Assembly (NCBI GenBank): GCA_021287065.1
Contig: JAJTBE010000076.1
Span: forward strand, 1 to 43,517
Direction of reading: 5' to 3'
DNA from: Bacillota bacterium
GTDB lineage: Bacteria > Vulcanimicrobiota > JAJTBE01
Length of the DNA stretch: 43,517 bases
In this document: one piece after another, positions 1 through 8,070 of the stretch
Layout of the letters: every line of letters starts with the position of its first letter
How positions within the stretch are numbered: position 1 is the stretch's first letter
The notes under the pieces: model-generated
What the model was told of the DNA's origin: nothing
Databases searched by the model: none
Seen by the model: only the letters and a program-made list of their open reading frames with translations
Position numbers and translations under genes: made by a program

Positions 1-270
1 AAATAATTTATATTTCCAGCCCGACTACTCTTGTTTTTCAAGGAGGGAGGTTCGGAGGGAAACCTCGCTTTTTTAAAAAAGCGTGGTTCCCTCTGACGGT
101 CCCCAAATCCCCGTCGGTCCTAACCCCTCCGGTCGGTCCCCCGATTCAAAAGTTTTGGGAAGGAGGTCCGGAGGAAACTTTTTCCAAAAAAGTTTTCTCC
201 GGGAGCTGGGCATACCGCTCCAATACTCGTGATCGATCAGGCTAATTCATGCCTTAATTCATGGGCATTG
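1..270 (+). repeat. Dispersed TIR element, copy 1 (left end outside window)
   Basis: This is the first of seven related copies in the window. It contains hairpin A (arms about 55-74 and 75-93, one bulged A) and hairpin B (170-183 paired with 186-200). It ends in the terminal inverted repeat at about 253-270, which reads TTAATTCATGGGCATTG. The left end falls before base 1, so the target duplication cannot be checked; the right flank is GGTACCCACC. There is no coding capacity. By structure it is a non-autonomous MITE-like element, a reading that rests on copy 5. Confidence 0.75.
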
Positions 271-769
271 GGTACCCACCCGCAACACCATTCCGCTAAC
301 CGGCAGCAGACTTCATAAAGAAAACAAAACGCCAACACTGCCGGATCGCAGGCGTCTCGCCTGTCCCCCGGTTAAACGAACCCGCATGCACTCCGCAATC
401 TCCGAATGGAAAATTCCGGACATCTGCGGGGTATCCGGTCTTTCAAGGATTTTCCGGCGTAGGTGTATGGTGCGTGCGGACCTGCGGGTCCGCGTCGGGG
501 TTGCAAACCCATCCTACAATCCTTTGCCAATCTTGTGGTTATGAGGTTTGATGGCGGTTTGCGATAGTTTTGGGCGGGAGAGCAAAGTGGCTCTCCCATA
601 CAGGATTTCCTATGTTTGCGGGATTTTGTTTCTAATCCGGAAAAATGTTCCTGAGAAATAAGTTTTTTCGCTATCTCAATATTAATTATTAAAAGTTATT
701 AAAAGAACATGGCAATACGATTGCTATATAAAAGATGAAAGAATGTGATAAATAAAGGGAGGAATCGTT
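271..769. other. Gene-free interval with several hairpins
   Basis: I see no convincing coding sequence in these 500 bases. They hold a hairpin at 349-363 (CAGGCG/CGCCTG) whose surroundings recur near 8620-8650, a possible three-way junction at 459-517, and a perfect 8-bp hairpin at 576-597 (GGGAGAGC/GCTCTCCC). The last 100 bases are AT-rich and probably hold the promoter of the next gene. A TATAAA lies at 727-732, but no good -35 box is visible. Confidence 0.5.
459..517 (+). other. Possible three-way-junction structured element
   Basis: GTAGG (459-463) can pair with CCTAC (513-517). The enclosed sequence holds GCGGACC/GGTCCGC (476-482 with 487-493) and GGG/CCC around a TTGCAA core (498-510). 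This would be a closed multibranch fold in DNA or RNA. I know of no matching family. It could equally be the remains of a repeat. Confidence 0.35.
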
Positions 770-1129
770 ATGATGTCCATACCGAAAGAAAATTTGAATT
801 CTGAAGCAAACCTTTTTCCGGAAGAAAATGTATATGGCGGAGTATGCCTTGCCTGCAAAAACGCAAATGGCTGCACATATCCCCGAAAAAATTCCGCTCA
901 CATCGTCCAGTGTGAAGATTTTTGCGGATACGACGGTGAACTCACAAAAAAAAATTATGGGAAAGTCCTTGCTATGAGTGAGTTCAAGGCCAGATCAACT
1001 TCGGTTGTGAAGAATTCTTCCGAAGTAAAAGGATTATGCAGGTATTGTTCGAATCGGACACTTTGCACGCTTCCCAAAAAGGAAGGCGGTAACTGGTATT
1101 GCGATGAGTACCAGGACGAAGACTTTTAG
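770..1129 (+). CDS. Twin cysteine-knuckle protein (119 aa)
   Basis: This small soluble protein has two similar cysteine modules: C26-x2-C29-x5-C35-x12-C48 and C90-x2-C93-x5-C99-x11-C111. The second reads GLC-x2-C-x5-C-x2-P followed by GG-x-W-x-C-x-EY. This resembles short cysteine motifs common in anaerobes, where they probably bind zinc or an Fe-S cluster, though the metal is not known. The start has a strong GGGAGG site (757-762), and a second ATG follows directly. The stop codon overlaps the AGGAGG of the glutamate dehydrogenase gene, so the two form one operon and are probably translationally coupled. A role as a redox or metal-dependent partner of glutamate dehydrogenase is only inferred from this arrangement. 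There is no signal peptide or membrane segment. Confidence 0.85.
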   Translation: MMSIPKENLNSEANLFPEENVYGGVCLACKNANGCTYPRKNSAHIVQCEDFCGYDGELTKKNYGKVLAMSEFKARSTSVVKNSSEVKGLCRYCSNRTLCTLPKKEGGNWYCDEYQDEDF

Positions 1130-1141
1130 GAGGTAAGTTTG

Positions 1142-2419
1142 ATGACTTCTACCACAACAAAAAAACACACGAACCTGTATGAGAATGTAGGCTTACAGTT
1201 TAACAAAGCTGCAGACCTGATTCAACTGGATCCGGACATTCGTACAATTCTGTCCAAGACAGAAAATGAAATTATCGTTCATTTCCCTGTAAAGATGGAT
1301 AACGGCCACATTGAAATGTTCACAGGCTACCGCGTCCAGCACAACAACGTGCTTGGCCCATTCAAAGGCGGTCTGCGCTTCCATCCCCAGGTAGATATTA
1401 ACGAAGTTCGCGCTCTTGCGACCTGGATGACCTGGAAATCAGCCATTGCCGGCATACCCTTCGGCGGCGGCAAAGGCGGCATTCAGATAGATCCTTCAAA
1501 ATATTCAGCTCACGAACTTGAGAGAATTTCCCGTCGTTTCACATTTGCTCTTGGTTCAAACATCGGACCCGAGTATGATATCCCCGCTCCCGATGTAAAC
1601 ACCAACGCCCAGATTATGGCTTGGATCCTTGACACATATCTTAGCACACTGCCTGCAACCCAGAGAAACAGCAGCGTGCATGTAGTAACCGGCAAACCCA
1701 TCGCTTCCGGCGGCAGTCTTGGCAGAGACAAAGCAACCGGACAGGGTGTGGTATTCCATATCCTCGAATGGGCCAAAGAGAACAATTTCAATCTCGAAGG
1801 CGCCAAATACATCGTCCAGGGATTTGGAAATGTCGGATCCTGGAGCGCCAGAATCCTGAAACCTTACGGAGCAATACTCATCGCAGTAGAAGATCACACC
1901 GGAGCCATTGCCTGTGAAGCAGGTATTGACCCCGAAGCCCTTGCACAGCATGTAGCAGCAAATGGCGGAGTCGCCGGATTCCCCGGAACCACCCCCATTG
2001 ATCACGAAACATTCCTCAAAACAAATGCAGAGATTTTCATCCCTGCAGCCCTTGAAAACCAGATTACTGAAGAGACAGCCGACTGGCTCAAAGTGAAACT
2101 GGTTGCCGAAGGCGCCAATGGACCCACAGATCCGGACGGAGATGCAATTCTTCAGAAAAAAGGCATTGCCCTTATTCCTGACATTCTCTGCAACTCCGGC
2201 GGCGTAGTCGTCAGCTATTTCGAATGGCTCCAGAACAAGAGAAGCGAATTCTGGGATCTCGAAGAAGTTGATTACAAGCTCAAAAAGAAAATGGTCAACG
2301 CATATCACAAAGTATCGGAAATTGCCAGACAGCACAAAACCGATTTCCGTACAGCAGCTTATGTTGTTGCCCTTCAAGCCCTTGAAAAGGTATATAAGGA
2401 AAGAGGACTCTTCCCTTAA
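1142..2419 (+). CDS. gdhA: Glutamate dehydrogenase (Glu/Leu/Phe/Val family)
   Basis: This enzyme catalyses reversible oxidative deamination of glutamate to 2-oxoglutarate and ammonia, linking amino-acid catabolism to central carbon metabolism in the cytoplasm. The 425 residues match the small hexameric class. Visible landmarks are the substrate-binding stretch GPFKGGLRFHP (about 72-82), catalytic Lys111 in GGGKGG, catalytic Asp151 in PAPDVNT, and the Rossmann loop GFGNVG (about 227-232). I chose the ATG at 1142, eight bases after AGGAGG (1128-1133), over the TTG one codon upstream. Cofactor preference cannot be told with certainty. It is co-transcribed with the cysteine-knuckle gene, and a bidirectional terminator follows. 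Confidence 0.97.
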   Translation: MTSTTTKKHTNLYENVGLQFNKAADLIQLDPDIRTILSKTENEIIVHFPVKMDNGHIEMFTGYRVQHNNVLGPFKGGLRFHPQVDINEVRALATWMTWKSAIAGIPFGGGKGGIQIDPSKYSAHELERISRRFTFALGSNIGPEYDIPAPDVNTNAQIMAWILDTYLSTLPATQRNSSVHVVTGKPIASGGSLGRDKATGQGVVFHILEWAKENNFNLEGAKYIVQGFGNVGSWSARILKPYGAILIAVEDHTGAIACEAGIDPEALAQHVAANGGVAGFPGTTPIDHETFLKTNAEIFIPAALENQITEETADWLKVKLVAEGANGPTDPDGDAILQKKGIALIPDILCNSGGVVVSYFEWLQNKRSEFWDLEEVDYKLKKKMVNAYHKVSEIARQHKTDFRTAAYVVALQALEKVYKERGLFP

Positions 2420-2455
2420 TCCGGAAATAACTACAGATAATGTCTGTTAAATAAA

Positions 2456-2516
2456 AAAGCGGCGGGCGCTTCTCCTTATGTTGGCAGTAACCGGAAGCTC
2501 CGCCGCTTTATTTTTG
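2456..2516. terminator. Bidirectional terminator between gdhA and ispF
   Basis: Arms AAAGCGGCG (2456-2464) and CGCCGCTTT (2501-2509) pair. An inner GCTTC/GAAGC extends the stem, and T-rich tracts lie on both outer sides. It sits between convergent genes and can serve both. Confidence 0.85.
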
Positions 2517-2527
2517 TTCTGAAAAAA

Positions 2528-3019
2528 TCAGTAAGGTAAATTTTGTGTGATTATGCAAACTGCATGAGCTTCTATCCCTTCTCCCCTGCCGGAAAAACCA
2601 AGACCTTCTGTGGTGGTTGCCTTGATATTTACGGATTCCGGGGAAATACCAAGAACTCTTGCGATGTTCTCCTTCATTTCAGGGATAAAAGATGCCAGTT
2701 TTGGCTTCTGGGCGATGATGGTAGCGTCAATATTTCCTGCAACAAAACCTTTTTCATCAAGGTGCTGTTTTACTGCTTCAAGAAGAATCAAGCTTGAAAT
2801 ATCCTTATACTTCAAGCTGCTGTCAGGGAAATGATGTCCTATATCCCCTGAGCCTGCTGCTCCCAGCAGAGCATCCATTATGGCATGAACAAGCACATCG
2901 GCGTCGGAGTGTCCGAGTAGTCCCAGATGATAATCGATTTTCACTCCGCCGAGAATAAGATCCCTCTCAGGAACAAGCCTGTGTACATCATAACCATGGC
3001 CTATTCTGAACTGTGCCAT
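2528..3019 (-). CDS. ispF: 2-C-methyl-D-erythritol 2,4-cyclodiphosphate synthase
   Basis: This is the cytoplasmic enzyme of the MEP isoprenoid pathway. It cyclises CDP-methylerythritol 2-phosphate to MEcPP and releases CMP. The 163 residues are the usual length. The zinc ligands Asp11, His13 and His45 sit in GHGYDVH and [12 protein letters not shown], the substrate loop HSDADV is at 37-42, and the C-terminal ATTTEGLGF motif is intact. Its GGGGGG ribosome site overlaps the TAG stop of the upstream pseudopilin gene, so translation is probably coupled. Why an isoprenoid gene follows a pseudopilin gene is not evident. Confidence 0.97.
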   Translation of the reverse strand: MAQFRIGHGYDVHRLVPERDLILGGVKIDYHLGLLGHSDADVLVHAIMDALLGAAGSGDIGHHFPDSSLKYKDISSLILLEAVKQHLDEKGFVAGNIDATIIAQKPKLASFIPEMKENIARVLGISPESVNIKATTTEGLGFSGRGEGIEAHAVCIITQNLPY

Positions 3020-3027
3020 AGACCCCC

Positions 3028-3495
3028 CTAATTTTTCTCTTCGATTTTAACCAACCCCGTGGTTTTGACTATGGTAATGGAAAAATACTTGTCGGTATTT
3101 CCGCTTTTCACAAGGATACTGCCTTCCTGTGAAGTGGTTCCGTTGCTTGAGAATTTGAGGGGTGATGTGCCGGTAAGACCGGATGCGTCAATGAACTCTG
3201 ATCCGGTGAAGCTGTCGGTTTTGAGCACTCTTCCGCTTGCTTCCTTGAGGTTGTATCCGGTAGAGGATGTAAGGGAGCCAATAAACTCAACGGTTATGTC
3301 GGCTCCTGTGGATTTCGCCTCTGAACGGGCAAGATCAAGAGCTGCTTTGAACTCGTTGGCTGAGGTTCTTACTTTTGCATTGGCTCTGCCTTTAAGAAAA
3401 AAAGGTATGCCTATGGCAAGCATAATGGCTGCAATGGCAATAACAATGGTGACTTCAATATAGCTGAAGCCTTTGGTGCGTGTGTTCCTGTTCAT
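3028..3495 (-). CDS. Prepilin-like protein (FimT/GspH type)
   Basis: The 155-residue protein begins with a class III prepilin signal. A basic leader ends at Gly9, followed by Phe10 and the conserved Glu at mature position 5 (KGFSYIEV), then a hydrophobic helix to about residue 33. The family is processed by prepilin peptidase and built into type IV pili or type II secretion pseudopili as a minor subunit. The C-terminal part is beta-rich and Gly/Ser/Thr-rich. An AGGAGA ribosome site precedes the ATG. It lies far from the other pilus genes at 39559-41808 and between queD and ispF, so its partner assembly machine is elsewhere. Confidence 0.88.
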   Translation of the reverse strand: MNRNTRTKGFSYIEVTIVIAIAAIMLAIGIPFFLKGRANAKVRTSANEFKAALDLARSEAKSTGADITVEFIGSLTSSTGYNLKEASGRVLKTDSFTGSEFIDASGLTGTSPLKFSSNGTTSQEGSILVKSGNTDKYFSITIVKTTGLVKIEEKN

Positions 3496-3542
3496 AGAGT
3501 TCTCCTGCGGACTGATGGACTGTGCCGCCGTGCAGGAAGAAA

Positions 3543-3893
3543 TTACTCATCCCGGCAATATGCGGCGCAGGAAGTGGGTGATTCCCATACCCAGACTTTT
3601 TCAACTTTAACCGGAAGGGTGTCTGCCAGTTTATCATAGATAAAACGGGCCATTTCTTCCGCCGTGGGGTTCTGAAAAAAGTCATTGAGGCAGGCATGGT
3701 CAAAAGGATCGCATATTGAGTCAAGGGCATCTTTCAATATTTTAAAATCAACGGCCATGCCATCCGTCAATTCTCTGGACGAAACCTCCGCCTTTACCCT
3801 GTATGTGTGTCCATGCAGGTTTTTGCACTTGCCTTTATGCTCGGGCAGGTGGTGTGCGGAATCAAAATCGGTTTCCACCGTAAGATAGAACAT
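3543..3893 (-). CDS. queD: 6-carboxy-5,6,7,8-tetrahydropterin synthase
   Basis: This member of the PTPS/QueD family converts dihydroneopterin triphosphate to 6-carboxytetrahydropterin in queuosine synthesis. At 116 residues it has the compact bacterial length. Visible zinc ligands are a His of SAHHL (14/15) and His27 and His29 of LHGH. Catalytic Cys23 lies in KGKCKNLHGH, the CDPFDH stretch carries the Asp/His pair, and a C-terminal Glu lies in VWESPT. The ribosome site is weak. No other queuosine gene is in the window. A PTPS-like role is less likely given the Cys-x3-HGH pattern typical of QueD. Confidence 0.92.
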   Translation of the reverse strand: MFYLTVETDFDSAHHLPEHKGKCKNLHGHTYRVKAEVSSRELTDGMAVDFKILKDALDSICDPFDHACLNDFFQNPTAEEMARFIYDKLADTLPVKVEKVWVWESPTSCAAYCRDE

Positions 3894-3910
3894 ATAAAAC
3901 TGAGCCTTTC

Positions 3911-4255
3911 TCAGGGCTTTTTAATTTCTCTTATTGCCTTGGCAATATTGACCTGTTTTGTTTCCTTATAGACGATCTTTACATAGACGCCCTGGGAGAG
4001 TTTATCAGCTTCCCGCAGGAATATTTTGGTCTGACTGTCAATCTGGAATTCTTTAGTGATTTTATCCTTATCGACAACGGTAATTTTGCTGCTGTCCATT
4101 CTGGTGATTTCTCCGGTAAAGTTTTTACCTTTCCACCAGTAAGGTACATTTTCCAGATCGTGTTCGGGTTCTGTTGACTGTGCGTAAACTGATCCGAATA
4201 CGCCGATAGCAAAGACAAATAAAATTGCCAGTGCCAGAGTTACTTTAGCTTTCAT
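3911..4255 (-). CDS. Small secreted protein of unknown function
   Basis: The 114 residues begin with a Sec signal peptide: KAK, then a hydrophobic core to about residue 20, with likely cleavage after VYA at residue 25. The mature part contains EITRMDSSKITVVDKD and ends in alternating basic strands, suggesting a small beta-barrel of the DUF5666 or OB-like sort; that assignment is tentative. No lipobox cysteine follows the signal, so it is probably periplasmic or released. It has a good AGGAG site and its own putative promoter upstream. The gene is 17 bases from queD. Confidence 0.75.
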   Translation of the reverse strand: MKAKVTLALAILFVFAIGVFGSVYAQSTEPEHDLENVPYWWKGKNFTGEITRMDSSKITVVDKDKITKEFQIDSQTKIFLREADKLSQGVYVKIVYKETKQVNIAKAIREIKKP

Positions 4256-4297
4256 CCGAATTCATCTCCTGTCGGAATTTATTTCCCCTTCATCCGC

Positions 4298-4325
4298 ATG
4301 ATACCATAAAAGCAAGAATTGACAA
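4298..4325 (-). promoter_or_regulatory. Putative sigma-70 promoter for the secreted-protein operon
   Basis: On the minus strand TTGTCA (4320-4325) is followed after 16 bases by TATCAT (4298-4303). This would give a leader of about 35 bases before the ATG at 4255. Confidence 0.55.
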
Positions 4326-4389
4326 CATGCCGATAACTTTAATTACTCCAACCATATAAACAATCCTTTCAGAAAAAGGCGTTAATTAT

Positions 4390-4426
4390 CACCGGAGCTA
4401 TCGGGAATTTTCTGACAGCTCCGGTG
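4390..4426 (-). terminator. Hairpin after the DUF1844 gene, probable terminator
   Basis: CACCGGAGCT (4390-4399) pairs perfectly with AGCTCCGGTG (4417-4426) around a 17-base loop. The T-tract on the minus strand is weak, so termination efficiency is uncertain. Confidence 0.55.
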
Positions 4427-4437
4427 GCTTGCGCATT

Positions 4438-4851
4438 TTATTCCTGAGATTTGGATATGAAGTTCATCCGCAGGTTTGTTACCATTGTTTTCAGTTCCCT
4501 CTGTTCCTTTTCGGGAAGGTGGGGCATAACCACTTCAACCGTAGCTGAAAGGGCGTCAATGGCGAGTTTTGCCTGTCTGATGTCTTTGGTGATCTTCTTT
4601 GTTTTCGGATTGAGCTGAAGTCCCATATAGACAAAAGCCCATTCCTGCAGATTGAAGATCTGGATTTTCAGGATTTCTTCAATGGTATCCGGCAGTAAAG
4701 CAGAAAAATCAAAAGCTTCCTGTCCTCCGGCTTTTAATTCCTCGGCAATTTTTTCAGCCTCTGCTTCAGAAATCTGTTCGGGAAAAGGATTTACTTCTTC
4801 TGCCGCCGGTTCTTCATTGAGGATTTGTTCGTTTTTAATTTCTTCACTCAT
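4438..4851 (-). CDS. DUF1844 family protein
   Basis: This 137-residue cytoplasmic protein has an acidic Glu-rich N-terminal half, then the DUF1844 signature. That signature runs from the FSALLPDTIEEILKIQ region through a WAFVYMGL helix and NPKTKKITKDIRQAK to IDAL. The domain is widespread but has no assigned reaction. I chose the ATG at 4851 because GGAGG lies seven bases before it. The longer frame from 4866 has no such site and would place the Shine-Dalgarno inside the gene. It is transcribed divergently from the GH13 gene. Confidence 0.85.
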   Translation of the reverse strand: MSEEIKNEQILNEEPAAEEVNPFPEQISEAEAEKIAEELKAGGQEAFDFSALLPDTIEEILKIQIFNLQEWAFVYMGLQLNPKTKKITKDIRQAKLAIDALSATVEVVMPHLPEKEQRELKTMVTNLRMNFISKSQE

Positions 4852-4900
4852 ATTTGCCACCTCCATTTTCTGATCTCACGAATTTCGTAAAATTTTGAAA

Positions 4901-4933
4901 AAATCCTCCGTTTATTTCCCTGCCGGAGGATTT
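4901..4933. promoter_or_regulatory. Perfect dyad in a divergent promoter region
   Basis: AAATCCTCCG (4901-4910) and CGGAGGATTT (4924-4933) form a perfect 10-bp inverted repeat. It lies between the divergent DUF1844 and GH13 genes. It could be an operator or a leader hairpin that exposes a GGAGG sequence. No terminator is needed here. Confidence 0.4.
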
Positions 4934-4981
4934 CCGTCAGGGTTGGAAAATTAATATAGCGCTGAAAAAGGAGGCGCCGTT

Positions 4982-6697
4982 ATGCAGTATGATTTGCTGG
5001 AAATGGGACCAAAAGTAAAGGGGAATTCGGTAACTTTCAGGATCCATCTGCCCGGACTGGATAAAGAAGCCAGGGTGCTGGTTGTGGGATCCTTCTGCGA
5101 CTGGGTTATGGAAGACAGTCTCGCTCTTCGATACGACCCGGATAAAAATATATGGAAAGGCACCATCGACGATGTGCCTGAAGGCGAATACGAATACGCA
5201 TATCAGATAAAGACAGGCAGCTGGACTTCAAACCTTTCATCTGATCCATTTGCAAGGCTTACCGGGGAAAACGGATATTCATCCTTCGTCATCCCCCCGG
5301 AAAAAAGAGCAAGACTCGATTCATTCAGCGCTCCGCCTGCGGACAAACTATGCCTGTATTATATGAATCTTGAAGATTTCAACGAAAATTTCGAAGGAGC
5401 AAAAAACCGGGTTCGCTACTATCTGAGCCAGCTCGGTATCAACGGAATAATTTTCTCCCCCTGGTACGGATGTGATCCTCTGGTCTGCGGGGAAGATGTG
5501 CCCGTTCATTTGTTTGCCCCTGATATCAGATACGGAACAACATACGATCTTAAAGTTCTGGTTAACGAATGCCACAAAAACGGTATGGCAGTAATCATGG
5601 ATATGGACTTTTCCTGTGTATCAACAGAGTTCGGATTTAACCAGATGTATCCGCTTTTTGAAAACAAGCCCATGCTTTCGAGAATGGACGACTCCGGTAA
5701 GAAAATTTACCTCGACCACAAAGACGAACTGACTGCCGAGTTTGTGTACAAAGTATGCATTTACTGGCTTGATGAGTTTAATATCGACGGTTTCAGATTC
5801 CTTAACTCGGACAAATACTGGGATGGAGCAGACGGAAAAGCTCTTGCAGCTCTTTCCAGAAAGCTCTATACATACAGAAGAAAGAGTCAGGGTAAGGAAT
5901 TTTATATCTTTACCAGAGATACGGGACATTATACCGGCGACATACTTGCCAAAACCCATGTCAGTGGAGCGGAAAACGCCTCTTTTATCAAACATATTCA
6001 TAAAATGGCTGAAAACCGCACTCTGAGCGGTGAATTCTGGAAAACCCTGGACTTCAACCAGATGGGGTATGTGGAAGATTCAAAGATCGGCGACGATAGA
6101 ATTAAAAACCATGTGCTCAACCTCACCGAAGATGACGAAACAAACAGTCTTATTGTAAAAATGGGGCTTGCCCCTGCTGTCCGCGACAGAAGGGGTTATC
6201 CCGTAGGCGACCGCAAAAATCACTGGTGGAAGGTGAAGCCTTATTCGCTGGCGATGTTTACGGGTACGGGAATTCCGGTGATTCATAACGGTCAGGAAAT
6301 CGGCGAAAACCGCTATCTGCCGGATACTCCTGAGGATAGATGCACGCCGAGACCCATAAGCTGGCATTTTCTGGCTGATTTTGCCGGCAAGGACCTTCAT
6401 CGATTCCATCAGAAGCTTGTTATGATGAGAAACAAGTTCCCGAGTCTCAGGAGTAAGAATTTCTACCACTTCTTTACTTCAACGGATCATCAGGTTGTGG
6501 TATTCAAACGCTACCTTGATGATGAAACAGTGATTATAGCAATAAACTTCTCAAATGAAAGCCACGATGTGGTTATACCTTTCCCTGCGGACGGCAGATG
6601 GCATGAGTATCTTGATGACTATGATATCTGGGTGGACAACCGCGAAGCAACGGTTAAAGTGCCCGCCAGATACGGCAGAGTATTTTTTATGGAATAA
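4982..6697 (+). CDS. GH13 alpha-amylase-fold protein with degenerate active site
   Basis: The 571 residues have an N-terminal CBM48/E-set domain (about 10-105), a GH13 barrel (about 120-490) and a C-terminal beta domain (about 500-571). The fold is supported by YWLDEFNIDGFR (261-272) and GTGIPVIHNGQEIG (428-441). The catalytic regions are changed. Region I is DMDFSCVS, without the usual Asn-His. The nucleophile position of region II is Leu274 (GFRFL instead of GFRxD). Region III reads YIFTRDTG with no clear acid/base Glu. Region IV is EDDET, keeping one Asp but not the His. It is therefore probably not a glycosidase and may bind glycogen or act as a scaffold. An AAAGGAGG ribosome site supports the start. 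The isocitrate-type dehydrogenase gene follows after 29 bases. Confidence 0.85.
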   Translation: MQYDLLEMGPKVKGNSVTFRIHLPGLDKEARVLVVGSFCDWVMEDSLALRYDPDKNIWKGTIDDVPEGEYEYAYQIKTGSWTSNLSSDPFARLTGENGYSSFVIPPEKRARLDSFSAPPADKLCLYYMNLEDFNENFEGAKNRVRYYLSQLGINGIIFSPWYGCDPLVCGEDVPVHLFAPDIRYGTTYDLKVLVNECHKNGMAVIMDMDFSCVSTEFGFNQMYPLFENKPMLSRMDDSGKKIYLDHKDELTAEFVYKVCIYWLDEFNIDGFRFLNSDKYWDGADGKALAALSRKLYTYRRKSQGKEFYIFTRDTGHYTGDILAKTHVSGAENASFIKHIHKMAENRTLSGEFWKTLDFNQMGYVEDSKIGDDRIKNHVLNLTEDDETNSLIVKMGLAPAVRDRRGYPVGDRKNHWWKVKPYSLAMFTGTGIPVIHNGQEIGENRYLPDTPEDRCTPRPISWHFLADFAGKDLHRFHQKLVMMRNKFPSLRSKNFYHFFTSTDHQVVVFKRYLDDETVIIAINFSNESHDVVIPFPADGRWHEYLDDYDIWVDNREATVKVPARYGRVFFME

Positions 6698-6726
6698 ACA
6701 ATCATAATTCAACAGGAGGAGACCCA

Positions 6727-7869
6727 ATGGCAAAATACAAAATCGCATGGCTTCCCGGCGACGGCGTCGGCAACGATGTTATGGAAGCGGCAAAAATCGT
6801 TCTTGACAAAATCAATCTTGATGCCGAATACATCCCCGGCGATATCGGTTGGGAATGCTGGGTGAACGAAGGCGATGCAATGCCCCAGCGCACAATCGAT
6901 CTTCTCAACTCTGTGGATGCCTGCCTCTTTGGAGCCATTACATCAAAGCCCAAGGATGAAGCTGAAAAGGAACTCACTCCCGCTCTTCAGGGCAAAGGAA
7001 TCCAGTATTTCAGTCCCATCGTAAGACTCCGCCAGATGTTTGATCTGAGAACCAATATGCGCCCCTGCAAAGCATACAAGGGCAACCCCCTCAATTATAA
7101 AGATGATATTGATCTGGTAATTTTCAGGGAAAATACCGAAGGTATGTATGCCGGCGTAGAATTCCACCCGGTACCGGCCGATGTAAAGGAAGTTCTCTTC
7201 AAACACAACAAAAAAATGAAACCCTTTATGGAAGTTCCCGATGATGAATTTGCCATGTCAACAAGGCTTATGACCACCAAAGCCTGCAAAAACATCACAA
7301 GGGACGCCTTTGAATATGCCCGCAAACATGGATATAAATCAGTAACGATCGTGGAAAAACCCAATGTGCTTCGTGAAACAGGCGGACTTATGATCAAAGC
7401 GGCAAGAGAAGTTGCCAAAGATTATCCTGATATCGAAATGTGGGAAACCAATGTGGACGCCATGGTAATGTGGCTTGTCAAAAATCCTCAGGACTACGGT
7501 GTTCTCGTTGCTGAAAACCTCTTCGGCGATATTATTTCCGACCTTGCAGCTCAGCTCGTGGGAGGCCTCGGATTTGCATCCAGCGCCAACCTCGGCGGAA
7601 AACTCGCCCTCTTTGAGCCAACCCATGGTTCAGCCCCTAAATACGCAGGCAAGTATAAAGTGAACCCCATGGCAATGCTTCTCACAGTGAAGCTGATGCT
7701 TGATTATCTGGGTGAAAAGGAAAAAGCGGAAATCCTCGAAGCCTCCATAGCTCAGGTAATTGAAGAAGGCAATGTCCGCACATACGATATGGGCGGAACC
7801 AATACCACACTGGAAGTTGCTGAAGAAGTAGCTGCCAAAGTGGCTGAAAAAATGAGCGTAAAAGCATAA
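6727..7869 (+). CDS. Isocitrate/isopropylmalate dehydrogenase family protein
   Basis: This decarboxylating dehydrogenase has 380 residues. Family landmarks are PGDGVGNDV (10-18), LRQMFDLRTNMRP (101-113), FRENTEGMYAG (133-143), the metal-binding NLFGDIISD, and THGSAPKYAG (299-308). Lys305-Tyr306 match the pair that gives E. coli isocitrate dehydrogenase its NADP preference, and Ser96 aligns by eye with the isocitrate-contacting serine. An isocitrate-type enzyme is therefore favoured over isopropylmalate dehydrogenase, and no leu or aconitase gene is nearby. Homoisocitrate or tartrate-like substrates are not excluded. AGGAGG (6714-6719) supports the start, and a strong terminator follows. Confidence 0.9.
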   Translation: MAKYKIAWLPGDGVGNDVMEAAKIVLDKINLDAEYIPGDIGWECWVNEGDAMPQRTIDLLNSVDACLFGAITSKPKDEAEKELTPALQGKGIQYFSPIVRLRQMFDLRTNMRPCKAYKGNPLNYKDDIDLVIFRENTEGMYAGVEFHPVPADVKEVLFKHNKKMKPFMEVPDDEFAMSTRLMTTKACKNITRDAFEYARKHGYKSVTIVEKPNVLRETGGLMIKAAREVAKDYPDIEMWETNVDAMVMWLVKNPQDYGVLVAENLFGDIISDLAAQLVGGLGFASSANLGGKLALFEPTHGSAPKYAGKYKVNPMAMLLTVKLMLDYLGEKEKAEILEASIAQVIEEGNVRTYDMGGTNTTLEVAEEVAAKVAEKMSVKA

Positions 7870-7889
7870 AAGACTGAAATTTCAGTATA

Positions 7890-7926
7890 AAAACCGGAAT
7901 ACCGATGGTGTTCCGGTTTTTTGTTT
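7890..7926 (+). terminator. Rho-independent terminator
   Basis: AAAACCGGAA (7890-7899) pairs with TTCCGGTTTT (7911-7920). A TTTTTTG tract follows on the plus strand. Confidence 0.9.
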
Positions 7927-7940
7927 ACCCGGGTAACAGG

Positions 7941-8070
7941 CAATGCCACTGAATTAACAAAAAACACTCCAATTCCCAAACCCAATACTCCTGTTTTTCA
8001 AGGAGGGAGGTTCGGAGGGCAACCTCACTTTTCCAAAAAAGCGTGGTTACCTCCGACGGTCCCCAAACCC
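7941..8070 (+). repeat. Dispersed TIR element, copy 2 (left half only)
   Basis: It begins exactly at the terminal repeat CAATGCCACTGAATTA and includes hairpin A. It stops at CCCCAAACCC, where copy 3 begins without a gap. Hairpin B and the right end are missing, so this is a 130-bp tandem duplication of the left half or a truncated copy. Confidence 0.8.

Noticed and set aside
372-599. A 75-codon minus-strand frame in the first gene-free stretch
   Set aside because: It spans the hairpins of the structured region, has unusual composition and no ribosome site.
1556-2377. A 273-codon frame antisense to gdhA
   Set aside because: It is a shadow of the strongly conserved gdhA frame and shows no family motif.
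3455-3730. A 91-codon frame overlapping queD and the pseudopilin
   Set aside because: It overlaps two genes with clear family motifs in other frames on the same strand.
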